From: DATFRX01 sp035630615
GTDB taxonomy: Bacteria > Actinomycetota > Actinomycetes > Propionibacteriales > Nocardioidaceae
NCBI GenBank assembly: GCA_035630615.1
Contig: DASQKI010000049.1
Coordinates: 1 to 64,000, forward strand
Direction of reading: 5' to 3'
Length of the DNA stretch: 64,000 nt
The notes under the pieces are model-generated. The model made no database searches and was not told the DNA's origin. It worked only from the letters and a program-made list of their open reading frames with translations. The position numbers and the translations under genes are program-made. Below are positions 27,980 to 36,331 of this stretch, piece by piece. Positions within the stretch are counted from its first letter, which is position 1; the number at the start of each line of letters is the position of its first letter.

Positions 27980-28650
27980 CGGGTCGGCAGCGCGAGCAGT
28001 CGGTCCACGACCGCCACGAGATCGTCGCCGGTCATGTCCGGCGGGTCGAAGACCTCGCCGTACCGATGCTCCAGCCGGCTCACCCAACCCGTGGTGAGGC
28101 CGGCCCGGTGCGCGCCGTGGGTGTCCCAACTGTGCGCGGCGACCAGGGCGACCCGGTCGGGTGGCACGCCGCACGCCTCAGCCGCGTGGAGGTAGATCTC
28201 GGGCGCCGGCTTCCATCGGCGGATGTCGTCGACGGACAGAACGAGTTCGACGTAGTGGTCCACGCCGGCGTTCGCGAGCAACGTACGGGTGTTGCGCGCG
28301 GTGCCGTTGGTCAGTGTCACGACCCGGACGCCGGCCTCCCAGGTACGGCGCATCGCAGGCTCGACGTCAGGATGCGGCGCAAGCTCGGCAAAGCCGGCGA
28401 CCAGGTCGCGGGCGGCGTCGTCGGTCAGGTCGCCGTCAGTCGCCGATGCGAGGGCGTTGGCCGCGACCTCGGGGAACGGGCGGTAGCCGCCGCTCGCAGC
28501 GAGGGCGAACGCGTCGCGCAGGATCCGGGAGAACCACAGCTCCAACACGTGGCCGGGCTGGCCGGCGTCGACGAGGCGCTGCCGCAATGGGTCGAGCGGA
28601 AAGAGCGTCTCGATCACGTCGAACGCGATGACCAGAGGATGTTTCGCCAT
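27976..28650 (-). CDS. HAD superfamily, haloacid dehalogenase type II-like hydrolase
   Basis: 224 residues. Motif I FDVIETL (catalytic Asp), motif II VTLTNGTARN, Lys in RRWKPAPEIYLHAAE, and motif III VALVAAHSWDTHGAHRAG. This VAAHxWDxxGA pattern marks the type II 2-haloacid dehalogenase subgroup. These hydrolyse 2-haloacids, or more often act on unknown phosphate or organohalide substrates. Start ATG 28650 chosen because the fold begins directly after it. Two further type II paralogs lie in the window (33353-34045 and 49901-50623). Confidence 0.85.
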   Translation of the reverse strand: MAKHPLVIAFDVIETLFPLDPLRQRLVDAGQPGHVLELWFSRILRDAFALAASGGYRPFPEVAANALASATDGDLTDDAARDLVAGFAELAPHPDVEPAMRRTWEAGVRVVTLTNGTARNTRTLLANAGVDHYVELVLSVDDIRRWKPAPEIYLHAAEACGVPPDRVALVAAHSWDTHGAHRAGLTTGWVSRLEHRYGEVFDPPDMTGDDLVAVVDRLLALPTR

Positions 28651-28783
28651 CGATGCCACTCTTCCACGAACGCCCCGACCACGGAAACGCTCGGTTCCAG
28701 GCGACGATGTACGCCCGATGGCGTACGTCGAGATACCGCGTCGACCGGACGACGTACGACGGCTCCGACGCGATCGTGGAGGC

Positions 28784-29731
28784 ATGACAGTCCATCACCT
28801 TCCCGACGGGCGGCCCTCGGTCATCGCGGTCGAGGGCCTGACCAAGCGCTACGGCGACCAGGTCGCGGTCGACAACCTGAGCCTCGACGTGCCACGCGGC
28901 GTCGTCGCCGGGTTCCTCGGCCCCAACGGCGCCGGCAAGACGACGACGATGGCGATGCTGCTCGGCCTGGCCCGACCGACCGCCGGGCGCGGCACCGTCT
29001 TGGAGTTTCCGCTCGACCGTCCGACGGCCTACCTCGGCCGGGTCGGCGCCCTGATCGAGGGTCCGACGTTTTGGCCCGGGCTCACCGGCATCGAAAACCT
29101 TCGGGTGATCGCCAAGCTGAGCGGCCACGACACCCGCCAGATCCCGGAGTTGCTCGACCTCGTACGGCTGTCCGGCCGCGGATCGGACCGGTTCGGCCAG
29201 TACTCGCTCGGCATGAAGCAGCGCCTCGGCATCGCCGCCGCGCTGATCGGCGACCCCGAGCTGCTCGTGCTCGACGAGCCGACCAACGGCCTCGACCCGG
29301 CCGGCATCAACGAGATGCGGGCCCTGATCGGCGACATCGCCCACGACGACCGCACCGTCCTCGTGTCATCGCACCTGCTCGCCGAGGTCGAGCAGGTCTG
29401 CGACTGGCTGATCGTGATCGACCACGGGGCGCTGCGCTATCAGGGGCCGGCCGACGGATTCCTCGGCCAGGTGTCACCGGTGCTGACGCTCGCGTCTGAG
29501 CGGCCCGACGACCTCGATCGGCTCGTCGAGGTCGTGCGTACCGCCGGGTTCGACGCCGCCCGAGAGCGCGACGGCATCACCGTGCCGCTGAACGTTGCTG
29601 AGCCCCGCGATGCCGCGGTCGCCCTCAACAAGGAGGCGATCAGCGCCGGCATCGTGCTCGCCGAGCTGCACGTCCAACGACCGAATCTTGAGTCGCACTA
29701 CCTCGCGATGGTTGAAGGAGGAGACCGATGA
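28784..29731 (+). CDS. ABC transporter ATP-binding protein (exporter type)
   Basis: 315 residues. Walker A GPNGAGKTTT, Q-loop region GRVGALIEGP, signature YSLGMKQRLGIAAAL, Walker B LLVLDEPTNGLDP and switch His (VSSHLLAEVEQ) are all present, followed by a ~90-residue C-terminal domain typical of DrrA/bacitracin-type exporters. ATG 28784 follows GGAGG. The permease gene overlaps (ATGA). Likely exports a lipid, antibiotic or peptide; the substrate is unknown. Confidence 0.93.
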   Translation: MTVHHLPDGRPSVIAVEGLTKRYGDQVAVDNLSLDVPRGVVAGFLGPNGAGKTTTMAMLLGLARPTAGRGTVLEFPLDRPTAYLGRVGALIEGPTFWPGLTGIENLRVIAKLSGHDTRQIPELLDLVRLSGRGSDRFGQYSLGMKQRLGIAAALIGDPELLVLDEPTNGLDPAGINEMRALIGDIAHDDRTVLVSSHLLAEVEQVCDWLIVIDHGALRYQGPADGFLGQVSPVLTLASERPDDLDRLVEVVRTAGFDAARERDGITVPLNVAEPRDAAVALNKEAISAGIVLAELHVQRPNLESHYLAMVEGGDR

Positions 29732-30516
29732 TCCGCGCGTTCAGAGCCGAGATGGTCAAGCTGCTGCGCCGCCGCGTGTGGCTGCTCACCGCGGCCGCTG
29801 TCGTGGTCGTCGCCATCGGCGGCACGGCGATTGTTCTCGGAGGCGCCGAGCCGGCTGGGCCGGGCGCCTCCGGACAGAGCCTTACGCTGCAGGACCTCGC
29901 CAACGCCGGCGGTGGCACCGAGGTGTTTCGACGGGCCGCGTCGTTTGCGGGCTTCTTCACGTTCGTGGTGTTCGTCGCAGCGATCGCCGTCGAGTTCGGC
30001 CGGGGGACGTTCCGGACGATGCTGCTGCGACAGCCCGCCCGGCTACGGCTCATGGCGGGCAAGATGGTGGCGATGCTGGCGTACTCCGCCGGCGTGCTCG
30101 CCGTGACGATGGTGCTCACCTGGATCGCGGCTCGGCTGTTCGCGCCGTCGCAGGACATCGACACCGGCGCGTGGATGACGATGGACGGGCTGGCCGCTGG
30201 GGTCGCCGACTACGCCGCCGTGCTGTTTTGGATCACCGGGTACGCCATGCTCGGCATGATGCTGGGCGTCCTGCTCCGGTCGGTGCCGATCGCGCTCGGC
30301 GTCGGCATCGCCTGGGCCGGCCCGTTCGAGCATCTGCTGCAGGACGCGTGGGATCCGGCGAGCCGGTTCTTCCCGGGCCTGCTGCTGGAGGCCTTCGTGG
30401 CCGGCGGGACCGACGACGTCGAGGCGATGCGGGCGTTCGTCACCATCGCCGTCTACGTGGCCATCGCCGCCGTCGTCGCGTCGCTGAGCCTCTCGCGGCG
30501 CGACGTCACCGCCTGA
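29728..30516 (+). CDS. ABC-2 type permease
   Basis: 262 residues with about six membrane helices (first at 17-37, WLLTAAAVVVVAIGGTAIVLG) and the ABC-2 pattern FFTFVVFVAAIAVEFGRGTFRTMLLRQPARLRLMAGKM. It overlaps the ATPase gene and forms a two-gene exporter with it. An inverted repeat (30527-30574) follows the stop directly. Confidence 0.88.
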   Translation: MIRAFRAEMVKLLRRRVWLLTAAAVVVVAIGGTAIVLGGAEPAGPGASGQSLTLQDLANAGGGTEVFRRAASFAGFFTFVVFVAAIAVEFGRGTFRTMLLRQPARLRLMAGKMVAMLAYSAGVLAVTMVLTWIAARLFAPSQDIDTGAWMTMDGLAAGVADYAAVLFWITGYAMLGMMLGVLLRSVPIALGVGIAWAGPFEHLLQDAWDPASRFFPGLLLEAFVAGGTDDVEAMRAFVTIAVYVAIAAVVASLSLSRRDVTA

Positions 30517-30526
30517 CGCGACGACG

Positions 30527-30574
30527 GATCTTGAGGGGTCGCGGTAGCTCCGGCTGCCTCGATCCCTCAAGATC
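30527..30574. terminator. Hairpin between the ABC permease and the amidohydrolase
   Basis: GATCTTGAGGG (30527-30537) and CCCTCAAGATC (30564-30574), extending inward through a G-T wobble and three more pairs to 15 bp. It starts 10 bases after the permease stop and ends 7 bases before the next ATG, so it would sit in the next gene's leader. Confidence 0.65.
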
Positions 30575-30581
30575 GCTGTCT

Positions 30582-32048
30582 ATGGCCCTTCGACTCCGCT
30601 CGGCTCGACTCGTCCCGACCGGTGAACTGCGCGATCTCGTACTCCGCGACGGCCGGTGCACCGTCGTCGATCCGTCTGACCACGCGTACGACGTCGACGA
30701 GAGCGTCGACCTGGACGGTCGGTGGGTGCTGCCGGGGCTCTGGGACCACCATGTGCACTTCGACAGCTGGGCGCTGTCTCGTGGCCGGCTCGACCTGTCG
30801 GAGACGATGTCCGCCGCAGATGTCACGCGCGTCGTCGCCGAGCGGCTGCGCAGCGAGCCTCCGGCCGACGGTGCGACGCTCGAGGGGTACGGCTTTCGCG
30901 ACGCCTTGTGGTCGGACGCGCCGCATCGCGACCTGCTCGACGCGGTCGCCCCAGACGTGCCGGTCGTGTTGGCGGCGTGGGACCTGCACTCGTGTTGGGT
31001 CAACTCCGCGGCGGCCCATCGGTACGGCGTCGCCGACCATCCGACTGGGGTGCTGCGCGAGACCGAGTGGTATCCGATCGCCGAGCGGCTGCGCGCCGTG
31101 CCGACCGAGGTACTCGACGGCTGGGTCGCCGACGCCGTCCGGGCGGCTGCCGCTCGTGGGGTCGTCGGAGTGGTGGAGCTCGAGATGTCGTGGCAGCTCG
31201 ACACGTGGGTACGCCGGGTGGCCGACGGACACGATGCGCTGCGGGTCTCGTGCGGCGTCTACCCGCAGCTGTTCAACGCCGCGATCTCACGTGGGCTGCG
31301 CACCGGCGATCCCGCGCCAGGCGGCGAGGGTCTCGTCACGATGGGTCCGCTGAAGGTCATCACCGACGGGGCGCTCAACACCCGGACCGCCTACTGCGTT
31401 GAGCCTTACGCCGACGGTGCCGACGACCACGGCATCCTCAACGTGGCGCCGGACGATCTGGTGTCGCTGATCAGTCGGGCCCGGCAGCACGGCATCACCC
31501 CCGCCATCCACGCGATCGGCGACTGGGCCAACACGCTGGCCCTGGATGCGTTCGAGGCGGTCGGCGCCCGCGGCTCGATTGAGCACGCGCAGCTGTTGAG
31601 TCGCGCTGACCTGCCGCGGTTCGCCGCGCTGGGAGTCACGGCGAGTGTGCAGCCCGAGCACGCTATGGACGACCGCGACGTCGTCGACCGGCACTGGTCC
31701 GAGTGGGCCGAGCGAGCGTACGTCTTTGGCGATCTGGTTGCGGCCGGGGCGACACTCGCCTTCGGCTCCGATGCCCCGGTCGCACCGCTCGACCCGTGGC
31801 TCGCGATCGCCGCCGCGGTGGATCGTTCGCGGGACGGCCGGGAGCCGTGGCATCCGGAGCAGGCGATCCCGATCGAGACCGCGCTCGCCTCGTCAGTACG
31901 GGGCGGGCTGCCGATTCGCGACGGAGCGCCGGCCGACCTCGCGATCGTCGACCGTGACCCGATGACGGCGTCGGCCGGCGAGTTGCGTGCGATGCCGGTC
32001 GCGGGGACCCTGCTCGGCGGCCGTTGGACCTGGCGATCCGGGGTTTGA
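30582..32048 (+). CDS. YtcJ-type metal-dependent amidohydrolase
   Basis: 488 residues, amidohydrolase family 3. The metal-binding HxH motif is in GLWDHHVHFDSW, a conserved metal Lys-region is MGPLKVITDGALNTRTA, later His ligands are in ITPAIHAIGDWAN and SIEHAQLL, and the catalytic Asp is in LAFGSDAPVAPLDP. Members hydrolyse exocyclic amide or imide bonds (for example N-substituted formamides); the substrate here is unknown. The ATG at 30582 is only 66 bp from the permease stop with a large hairpin between, so it may have its own promoter. Confidence 0.87.
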   Translation: MALRLRSARLVPTGELRDLVLRDGRCTVVDPSDHAYDVDESVDLDGRWVLPGLWDHHVHFDSWALSRGRLDLSETMSAADVTRVVAERLRSEPPADGATLEGYGFRDALWSDAPHRDLLDAVAPDVPVVLAAWDLHSCWVNSAAAHRYGVADHPTGVLRETEWYPIAERLRAVPTEVLDGWVADAVRAAAARGVVGVVELEMSWQLDTWVRRVADGHDALRVSCGVYPQLFNAAISRGLRTGDPAPGGEGLVTMGPLKVITDGALNTRTAYCVEPYADGADDHGILNVAPDDLVSLISRARQHGITPAIHAIGDWANTLALDAFEAVGARGSIEHAQLLSRADLPRFAALGVTASVQPEHAMDDRDVVDRHWSEWAERAYVFGDLVAAGATLAFGSDAPVAPLDPWLAIAAAVDRSRDGREPWHPEQAIPIETALASSVRGGLPIRDGAPADLAIVDRDPMTASAGELRAMPVAGTLLGGRWTWRSGV

Positions 32049-32150
32049 CGCGACGTCAGGGGATATGGCCGGCCGTCGAGCGCGCCACCCTGGCGCTGCG
32101 CTATCGTGTGCGCGGCCCACCCCTGGGGAGACAACCGCGGGTGGATCCCT

Positions 32151-32232
32151 GGCAGGTTGCCCGAGCGGCCAAAGGGAGCGGTCTGTAAAACCGTCGGCAT
32201 CGCCTACGTTGGTTCGAATCCAACACCTGCCA
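32151..32232 (+). tRNA. tRNA-Tyr (anticodon GTA)
   Basis: 82 nt. Acceptor stem GGCAGGT pairs with ACCTGCC (32225-32231), discriminator A at 32232, anticodon stem GCGGT/ACCGT with loop CTGTAAA (GTA at 32185-32187), a long class II variable arm, and T arm GTTGGTTCGAATCCAAC. The 3' CCA is not encoded (CTA follows). The accessory-looking region begins right after it. Confidence 0.95.
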
Positions 32233-32329
32233 CTACCAGGGGGAACACTCCGACGACCGCGTCTGACCAACACGGGGGTGCTCGCGGTCGACAGCTTGAT
32301 TTCCCGTCCCGGCAGCCGACGATCTGCGG

Positions 32330-32959
32330 ATGACTGTGGAACAACTGCTTTGGGACATGGACGGCACGCTGCTGGACACCACGTCTGCGGTTCCCGCCGC
32401 GTTCGTTCGATCGGTGCGGGTTCTCGCGGGTCCTCGCACTGATGAGGCGGCTGTCGTCGACGCCTACTGGCGCGGTCCGCCCGACGTGATCTTGGGGCAC
32501 TTGATGGGTCGGCAGCTGGACGCGTCCGAGATTGAGGTCTACTACCGAGAGCTCGAAAGCGTCGAGGTTGAGCCATATCCCGGAGTGGTCGCAACGTTCG
32601 ACGCATTGAAGGCTCAGGGCAAGGCGCGGGCGGTCTTCACCGGGGCAAGTGCCCGCGCGGCGACTCTGCTGCTGCGCCCGGCTCGTCTTGAGGTCGACCT
32701 CCTGCTCGGCGGCGACCAGGTCGCCCATCCCAAGCCTGCACCTGACGGGATCCACTTAGCCGCGCAGCGACTCGGACTCGAGACCGAGCGGCTGGCTTAC
32801 GTGGGGGACTCTTGTCTCGATCTGCAGGCGGCTCGCGCCGCAGGGAGTTGCGCAGCGGCCGCGGGTTGGGGGCATCAATACGATCCACACGAGGATGCGG
32901 ACGTCGTGCTGTCAGAGCCCTCTCAGGCACTCGCGCTGCTGCAGTCGCACAAGACCTGA
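32330..32959 (+). CDS. HAD-IA family phosphatase (phosphoglycolate phosphatase/beta-PGM-like)
   Basis: 209 residues. Motif I DMDGTLLDT (nucleophile and general-acid Asp), motif II VFTGASARAATLL, Lys in QVAHPKPAPDGIHLAAQRLG, and motif III YVGDSCLDLQAARAAG. This is a typical small-molecule phosphatase of the Gph/beta-phosphoglucomutase group with an alpha-helical cap. It begins 98 bp after tRNA-Tyr. A small hairpin overlaps the region after its stop. Substrate unknown. Confidence 0.85.
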   Translation: MTVEQLLWDMDGTLLDTTSAVPAAFVRSVRVLAGPRTDEAAVVDAYWRGPPDVILGHLMGRQLDASEIEVYYRELESVEVEPYPGVVATFDALKAQGKARAVFTGASARAATLLLRPARLEVDLLLGGDQVAHPKPAPDGIHLAAQRLGLETERLAYVGDSCLDLQAARAAGSCAAAAGWGHQYDPHEDADVVLSEPSQALALLQSHKT

Positions 32960-32975
32960 TGCGGCACCCGCCGCA
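32960..32975. terminator. Short hairpin at a convergent gene end
   Basis: TGCGGC-ACCC-GCCGCA immediately after the TGA of the HAD gene and just before the stop of the convergent hypothetical gene. Confidence 0.5.
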
Positions 32976-32981
32976 GTGTTC

Positions 32982-33326
32982 CTACGACGTGATCTCGCGC
33001 AGCATGAACTCGTTGAGAATCCACGTCTCTTCGAGATCCGGTCCGGTGGGGGCCAGGTGGAAGGTCTCCGTGTAGAGACCATCCGAAGTCGAGCGGGAGC
33101 GCACCTTCACGTACGTCAGACTTTGGCCGGTCGCGACTCCGGGGACGTCGCCGGTGATGGGACCCACGCTGAGAATCGTCACGTCCGTCAGCTGAACGCG
33201 TTCGAGGGGCTCCCAGTTGTTCTCGTACCAGCCGACGAAGGCGCCTTCGCTCACGATCTCCTGCTGTCCCGGGTAGAGGGTGTCGTACATCAGGGCAAAC
33301 CGACGCTCGTTCACGTGCTCGAACAC
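32982..33326 (-). CDS. Hypothetical protein, NTF2-like C-terminal domain, possibly N-terminally truncated
   Basis: 114 residues from a GTG at 33326 (VFEHVNERRFALMYDTLYPGQQ). The pattern of a short helix, an FVGWYENN segment and a beta sheet (VKVRSRSTSDGLYTETFHLAPT...WILNEFMLREI) resembles the extracytoplasmic NTF2-like/DUF4878 domain of actinobacterial lipoproteins. Such proteins normally have a signal peptide and 60-100 more residues upstream. Here the frame runs back only into the end of the HAD gene (QRDLTTRHQVVLD precedes the GTG) with no signal sequence. It may be a cytosolic variant or a 5'-deleted remnant, and I cannot decide which. Confidence 0.5.
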   Translation of the reverse strand: MFEHVNERRFALMYDTLYPGQQEIVSEGAFVGWYENNWEPLERVQLTDVTILSVGPITGDVPGVATGQSLTYVKVRSRSTSDGLYTETFHLAPTGPDLEETWILNEFMLREITS

Positions 33327-33352
33327 GTCGAGGACGACCTGGTGCCGCGTCG

Positions 33353-34045
33353 TTAGGTCGCGCTGAGACTTGTGGCCAGGTCTTCGAGACTTTTGGCATG
33401 CAGGTCAAACGAGTCCGTCGCACTGGGCGGGTCGCCAACCGGACGTTCGACGTAGGCAGTCCTCATGCCCACGGCCTGCGCACCTCGAAGGTCCCAGGCG
33501 TGCGCAGCGACCATGAGCAGGCGGTCCGGCGAGCAGTCTGCGTTGGTGATCGCGAGCCGGTAGACATCGGGATGGGGCTTGTAGCTGTGCGCATCCTCGG
33601 CCGAGAGCACCTGGTGCCAGCGCAGTCCGGCGTGCGCGCTGATGCGGGTGAGTGCCGCGTGGGTGGCGTTCGATAGGCCGACCACCGGGAACCGCGAGGC
33701 GATTCGATCGAGCGCCGGGACAGAGTCCGGCCACGGGTCCAGCCGCTGTCCGGAGGCCGCCAGCGAGCGAACCGCGTCCGCGTCGCTGATGGCGGCCTCG
33801 GCCGCGACGCGGGTCGCCGCCTCGAGGTCGACCACGCTGCTGTTGGCGTAAGGGCGACCGCCCGCGAGAATCTCCTGCTGTTGCTCATCCACGTGCCGCT
33901 GCCACACCCCGACAAGGTCGCTCGTCCTCGCATCGTCGATGTCCGGGAGCAACGCTCGGAGGCCGCGTGTGATGCCGCTTGGCTCATCGACCATGGTCCC
34001 GAGGATGTCGAAGACAATCACTTCGATGTCGGGGTGTGACGTCAC
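33353..34045 (-). CDS. Haloacid dehalogenase type II-like HAD hydrolase
   Basis: 230 residues. Nucleophile motif VIVFDILGTMVDE, motif II VVGLSNATHAAL, Lys in SYKPHPDVYRLAI, motif III LLMVAAHAWDLRGAQAVG, the signature of the type II 2-haloacid dehalogenase subgroup. GTG start at 34045 with TAGGAGCG upstream. It is a distant paralog of 27976-28650 and 49901-50623. The gene upstream in the same direction is the YukJ-like gene; the gap is 93 bp with nothing recognised. Confidence 0.85.
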   Translation of the reverse strand: MTSHPDIEVIVFDILGTMVDEPSGITRGLRALLPDIDDARTSDLVGVWQRHVDEQQQEILAGGRPYANSSVVDLEAATRVAAEAAISDADAVRSLAASGQRLDPWPDSVPALDRIASRFPVVGLSNATHAALTRISAHAGLRWHQVLSAEDAHSYKPHPDVYRLAITNADCSPDRLLMVAAHAWDLRGAQAVGMRTAYVERPVGDPPSATDSFDLHAKSLEDLATSLSAT

Positions 34046-34138
34046 GAGAAAGCGCTCCTAGCATCGCCCGTCCGTCACGCGAGCGTATCGATCGACGACG
34101 CGGATCGCGGCAGGTGGGACGCCTGCCCCTGCAGCGGT

Positions 34139-34873
34139 TCAAAGCGGCAGGCCGTCGTCTCCGGTGTGCAGTGACTGAGTGTTGAACTTCACCTGCCAGA
34201 TCGCGACCGAGCCGTTGGCTCGCTCCACCAGCACCGCGCCGTCCTGCCAGATGGCGTTCTCGTCCTGGTGCGAGCCGGGCGGGTCGCCCTGGTTCATGTG
34301 GACGTTGTGGACACCGCGCCCGGTCTCGAACGGCTCGCCGAAGATGTAGATGCGGGCCGCAGTCGGCAGCTGCGCCTCGAGCACGTCGAGTGCGTTGTCG
34401 CCGTCGCTGCTGATCCAGGGGAACGACCGCCAGCGCCAGCGCCACCACCTGTGCAGCGACCGGTGGAGCCGGTCGACTACGAGGTCGAGCGGCGTAGGTC
34501 CCCACGCCTCCCGGTGCCAGCGCGACCTCAGTCCACCGATCCTCCATCGCAGCTGGCGAACCACCCAGCCGTCGAGCAGGATCGGGCTCCGCACGTAGTC
34601 GAGGGCACCGGACGCAGGTGAACTCGCCAGCGTCGTGAAGCCGTCGGGAAGCGCCGCGAGGGGAGGGATGTCCTGCGTCGTCAGGTCGTCGACCAGGCGA
34701 TAGCTCACGCCGACGCCGCTGGGGGTGTCGACGTCGAGGGCAGCTTCGTACTGGCCGGCCGGTGTGTCGATGTGGAGCTTGCCGTGATACCAGGTCCCGA
34801 AGTCGGTCGGGTCTTCGCGTTTGAACGACGCGAACGTCCCGATCGCGACGCCGTACCCGTGGTCTAGTGGCAT
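34139..34873 (-). CDS. YukJ/DUF2278 family protein
   Basis: 244 residues: MPLDHGYGVAIGTFASFKRE...HGKLHIDTPAGQYEAALDVDTPSG at the start and EPFETGRGVHNVHMNQGDP...QDGAVLVE near the end. These are the two conserved blocks of DUF2278 (YukJ), with a central W/R-rich segment (HRWWRWRWRSFPW). The biochemical role of this family is unknown; the GVHNVHMNQG motif suggests a metal or nucleotide site. Start ATG 34873 is preceded by GAAAGG; an upstream TTG is less likely. Confidence 0.75.
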   Translation of the reverse strand: MPLDHGYGVAIGTFASFKREDPTDFGTWYHGKLHIDTPAGQYEAALDVDTPSGVGVSYRLVDDLTTQDIPPLAALPDGFTTLASSPASGALDYVRSPILLDGWVVRQLRWRIGGLRSRWHREAWGPTPLDLVVDRLHRSLHRWWRWRWRSFPWISSDGDNALDVLEAQLPTAARIYIFGEPFETGRGVHNVHMNQGDPPGSHQDENAIWQDGAVLVERANGSVAIWQVKFNTQSLHTGDDGLPL

Positions 34874-34986
34874 GCCGCTACCTTTCTGCCTCGATGACAA
34901 GGACGGCTACCTGACGGCCGTAGATACATCTGCGAGGCTCCCGCCACGTCGACGAGCGGCACTTGCGAGGCGGATAGGGTGATCGC

Positions 34987-35766
34987 GTGGAGCAGGGCGA
35001 GCCGCTACCTCTCAGTTCGGCGTTTGGCGGAGCGGCAGCTGCATACGCCATGCACCGCCCGGACTACGCTGAGGCGGCGGTGCGCTGGGCGCTCGCGGCC
35101 GCTCCCGGCATGCGAGTGCTCGACCTCGGCGCCGGTACGGGCAAGCTGACCACCACGTTGGTCGCGGTGGGCGCCGATGTCGTCGCGGTCGAGCCCGACC
35201 CGGCGATGCTTGCCGAGCTGCGCGGCGCGCTCCCAGCTGTGCGTGCCCTGACGGGGAGCGCCGAGTCGATTCCACTGCCGGACGGGTCCGTTGACGCGGT
35301 GGTGGCGGGCCATGCTCTGCATTGGTTCGACATGACCGTGGCTGGCCCCGAGATAGCCAGAGTCCTTGTGCCCGGGGGCATCCTGGCTGGCCTGTGGAAC
35401 GTCATCGACGACCGGGTCGACTGGGTGAGTGGACTCGAGCGGATCGGCGGGAGCGCCGCCCTAGGGGCGCGTGACCTGCTCAGTAGCTGGCGGGATTCGA
35501 CGGCCCGCGTACACCTGCCGAGGGATGACCAGATCGCCCGGTTCGGCTCTCTCGAGCAGGTCGAGTTCCCGCACGACCAGCGCCACACTGCCGACTCGCT
35601 CGTTGCGAAGATCGCGACCCACGCGGGGATCCTGGTCATGCCAGAACAGGAACGCGAGGCCACGCTCGGCCGGATCCGCGACTTTCTGGCGAGCAGACCC
35701 GAGACGGCCCGGGGGGAGTTCACGCTCCCGATGGTGACTGGCGTGCTACGCGTCCGTCGACTGTGA
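34987..35766 (+). CDS. Class I SAM-dependent methyltransferase
   Basis: 259 residues. Glycine-rich SAM motif VLDLGAGTGKLTTTL, acidic ribose-binding residue in VVAVEPDPAML, motif II PDGSVDAVVAGHALHWFD (methyltransferase type 11), then PGGILAGLWNVIDDRVDWV. The closest family type is a small-molecule methyltransferase with the HALHWFD motif. Starts with GTG at 34987; the acceptor is unknown. The 3' end overlaps the convergent GNAT gene by 21 bp. Confidence 0.88.
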   Translation: MEQGEPLPLSSAFGGAAAAYAMHRPDYAEAAVRWALAAAPGMRVLDLGAGTGKLTTTLVAVGADVVAVEPDPAMLAELRGALPAVRALTGSAESIPLPDGSVDAVVAGHALHWFDMTVAGPEIARVLVPGGILAGLWNVIDDRVDWVSGLERIGGSAALGARDLLSSWRDSTARVHLPRDDQIARFGSLEQVEFPHDQRHTADSLVAKIATHAGILVMPEQEREATLGRIRDFLASRPETARGEFTLPMVTGVLRVRRL

Positions 35767-36306
35767 AAGCCGTCCCGGCCGGTCGATGCGAAAGATCCGG
35801 CTTCGCCGGCGGGTGCCGTCCCGGCGAACGAGGTGCTCATAGCGGCTGTCGAGCTCGGTCGCGCCGAGCTTTTGGATCGCGGCTGCCGATCGTCGGTTCC
35901 GTTCGTCGGTGCGTAGCTGAACCCATTCGGCGCCGTGGCGGAAGAGCACGGCGAGCAGCAACCGCTTGACCTCTGTGTTGGCACCCGTTCCCCAGACGCC
36001 CGGGTCGAGCAGCGTACCGCCGACCTCTGCGCCCGCCGCGTGGTCAGGATCGAAAATTACCGAGGTAATGCCGACGGCGCGCCCGTGTTGCCGGACGGTG
36101 AACGTCATCCAGTAGCCGTCTGTGAGTCTGGACCGGATGACCTCGTCCAGCGTGGCGGCGTCGGTCGGAGCGGCCCTGGACATGTGCTCCCACACACGCT
36201 TGTCCGCGAGCGACTCGAACAGCTCCACGGCGTCGGCCGGATCGTAGGGATGCACGGAGATAGTCCCTGCGCTCATCTCCGCGGGAAACCGGACGGGCCA
36301 CTCCAT
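35746..36306 (-). CDS. GNAT family acetyltransferase (RimJ/RimL-like)
   Basis: 186 residues. Begins MEWPVRFPAEMSAGTISVHPYDPADAVELFESL. Core GNAT features: ITSVIFDPDHAAGAEVGGTLLDPGVWGTGANTEVKRLLL (acetyl-CoA loop; here WGTGANTE in place of the canonical Q/RxxGxG/A) and EWVQLRTDERNRRSAAAIQKLGA. This resembles the RimJ/L group that modifies ribosomal or other N-termini, or small amines. It starts 25 bp after the TPR gene in the same direction, so they may share a transcript. Confidence 0.83.
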   Translation of the reverse strand: MEWPVRFPAEMSAGTISVHPYDPADAVELFESLADKRVWEHMSRAAPTDAATLDEVIRSRLTDGYWMTFTVRQHGRAVGITSVIFDPDHAAGAEVGGTLLDPGVWGTGANTEVKRLLLAVLFRHGAEWVQLRTDERNRRSAAAIQKLGATELDSRYEHLVRRDGTRRRSRIFRIDRPGRLSQSTDA

Positions 36307-36331
36307 GAGGTCATTCTCGTCGAGGACTAGC

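Noticed and set aside
32233..32329. Phage or island attachment repeat after tRNA-Tyr
   Set aside because: No second copy of the tRNA 3' end and no integrase gene were found in the window.
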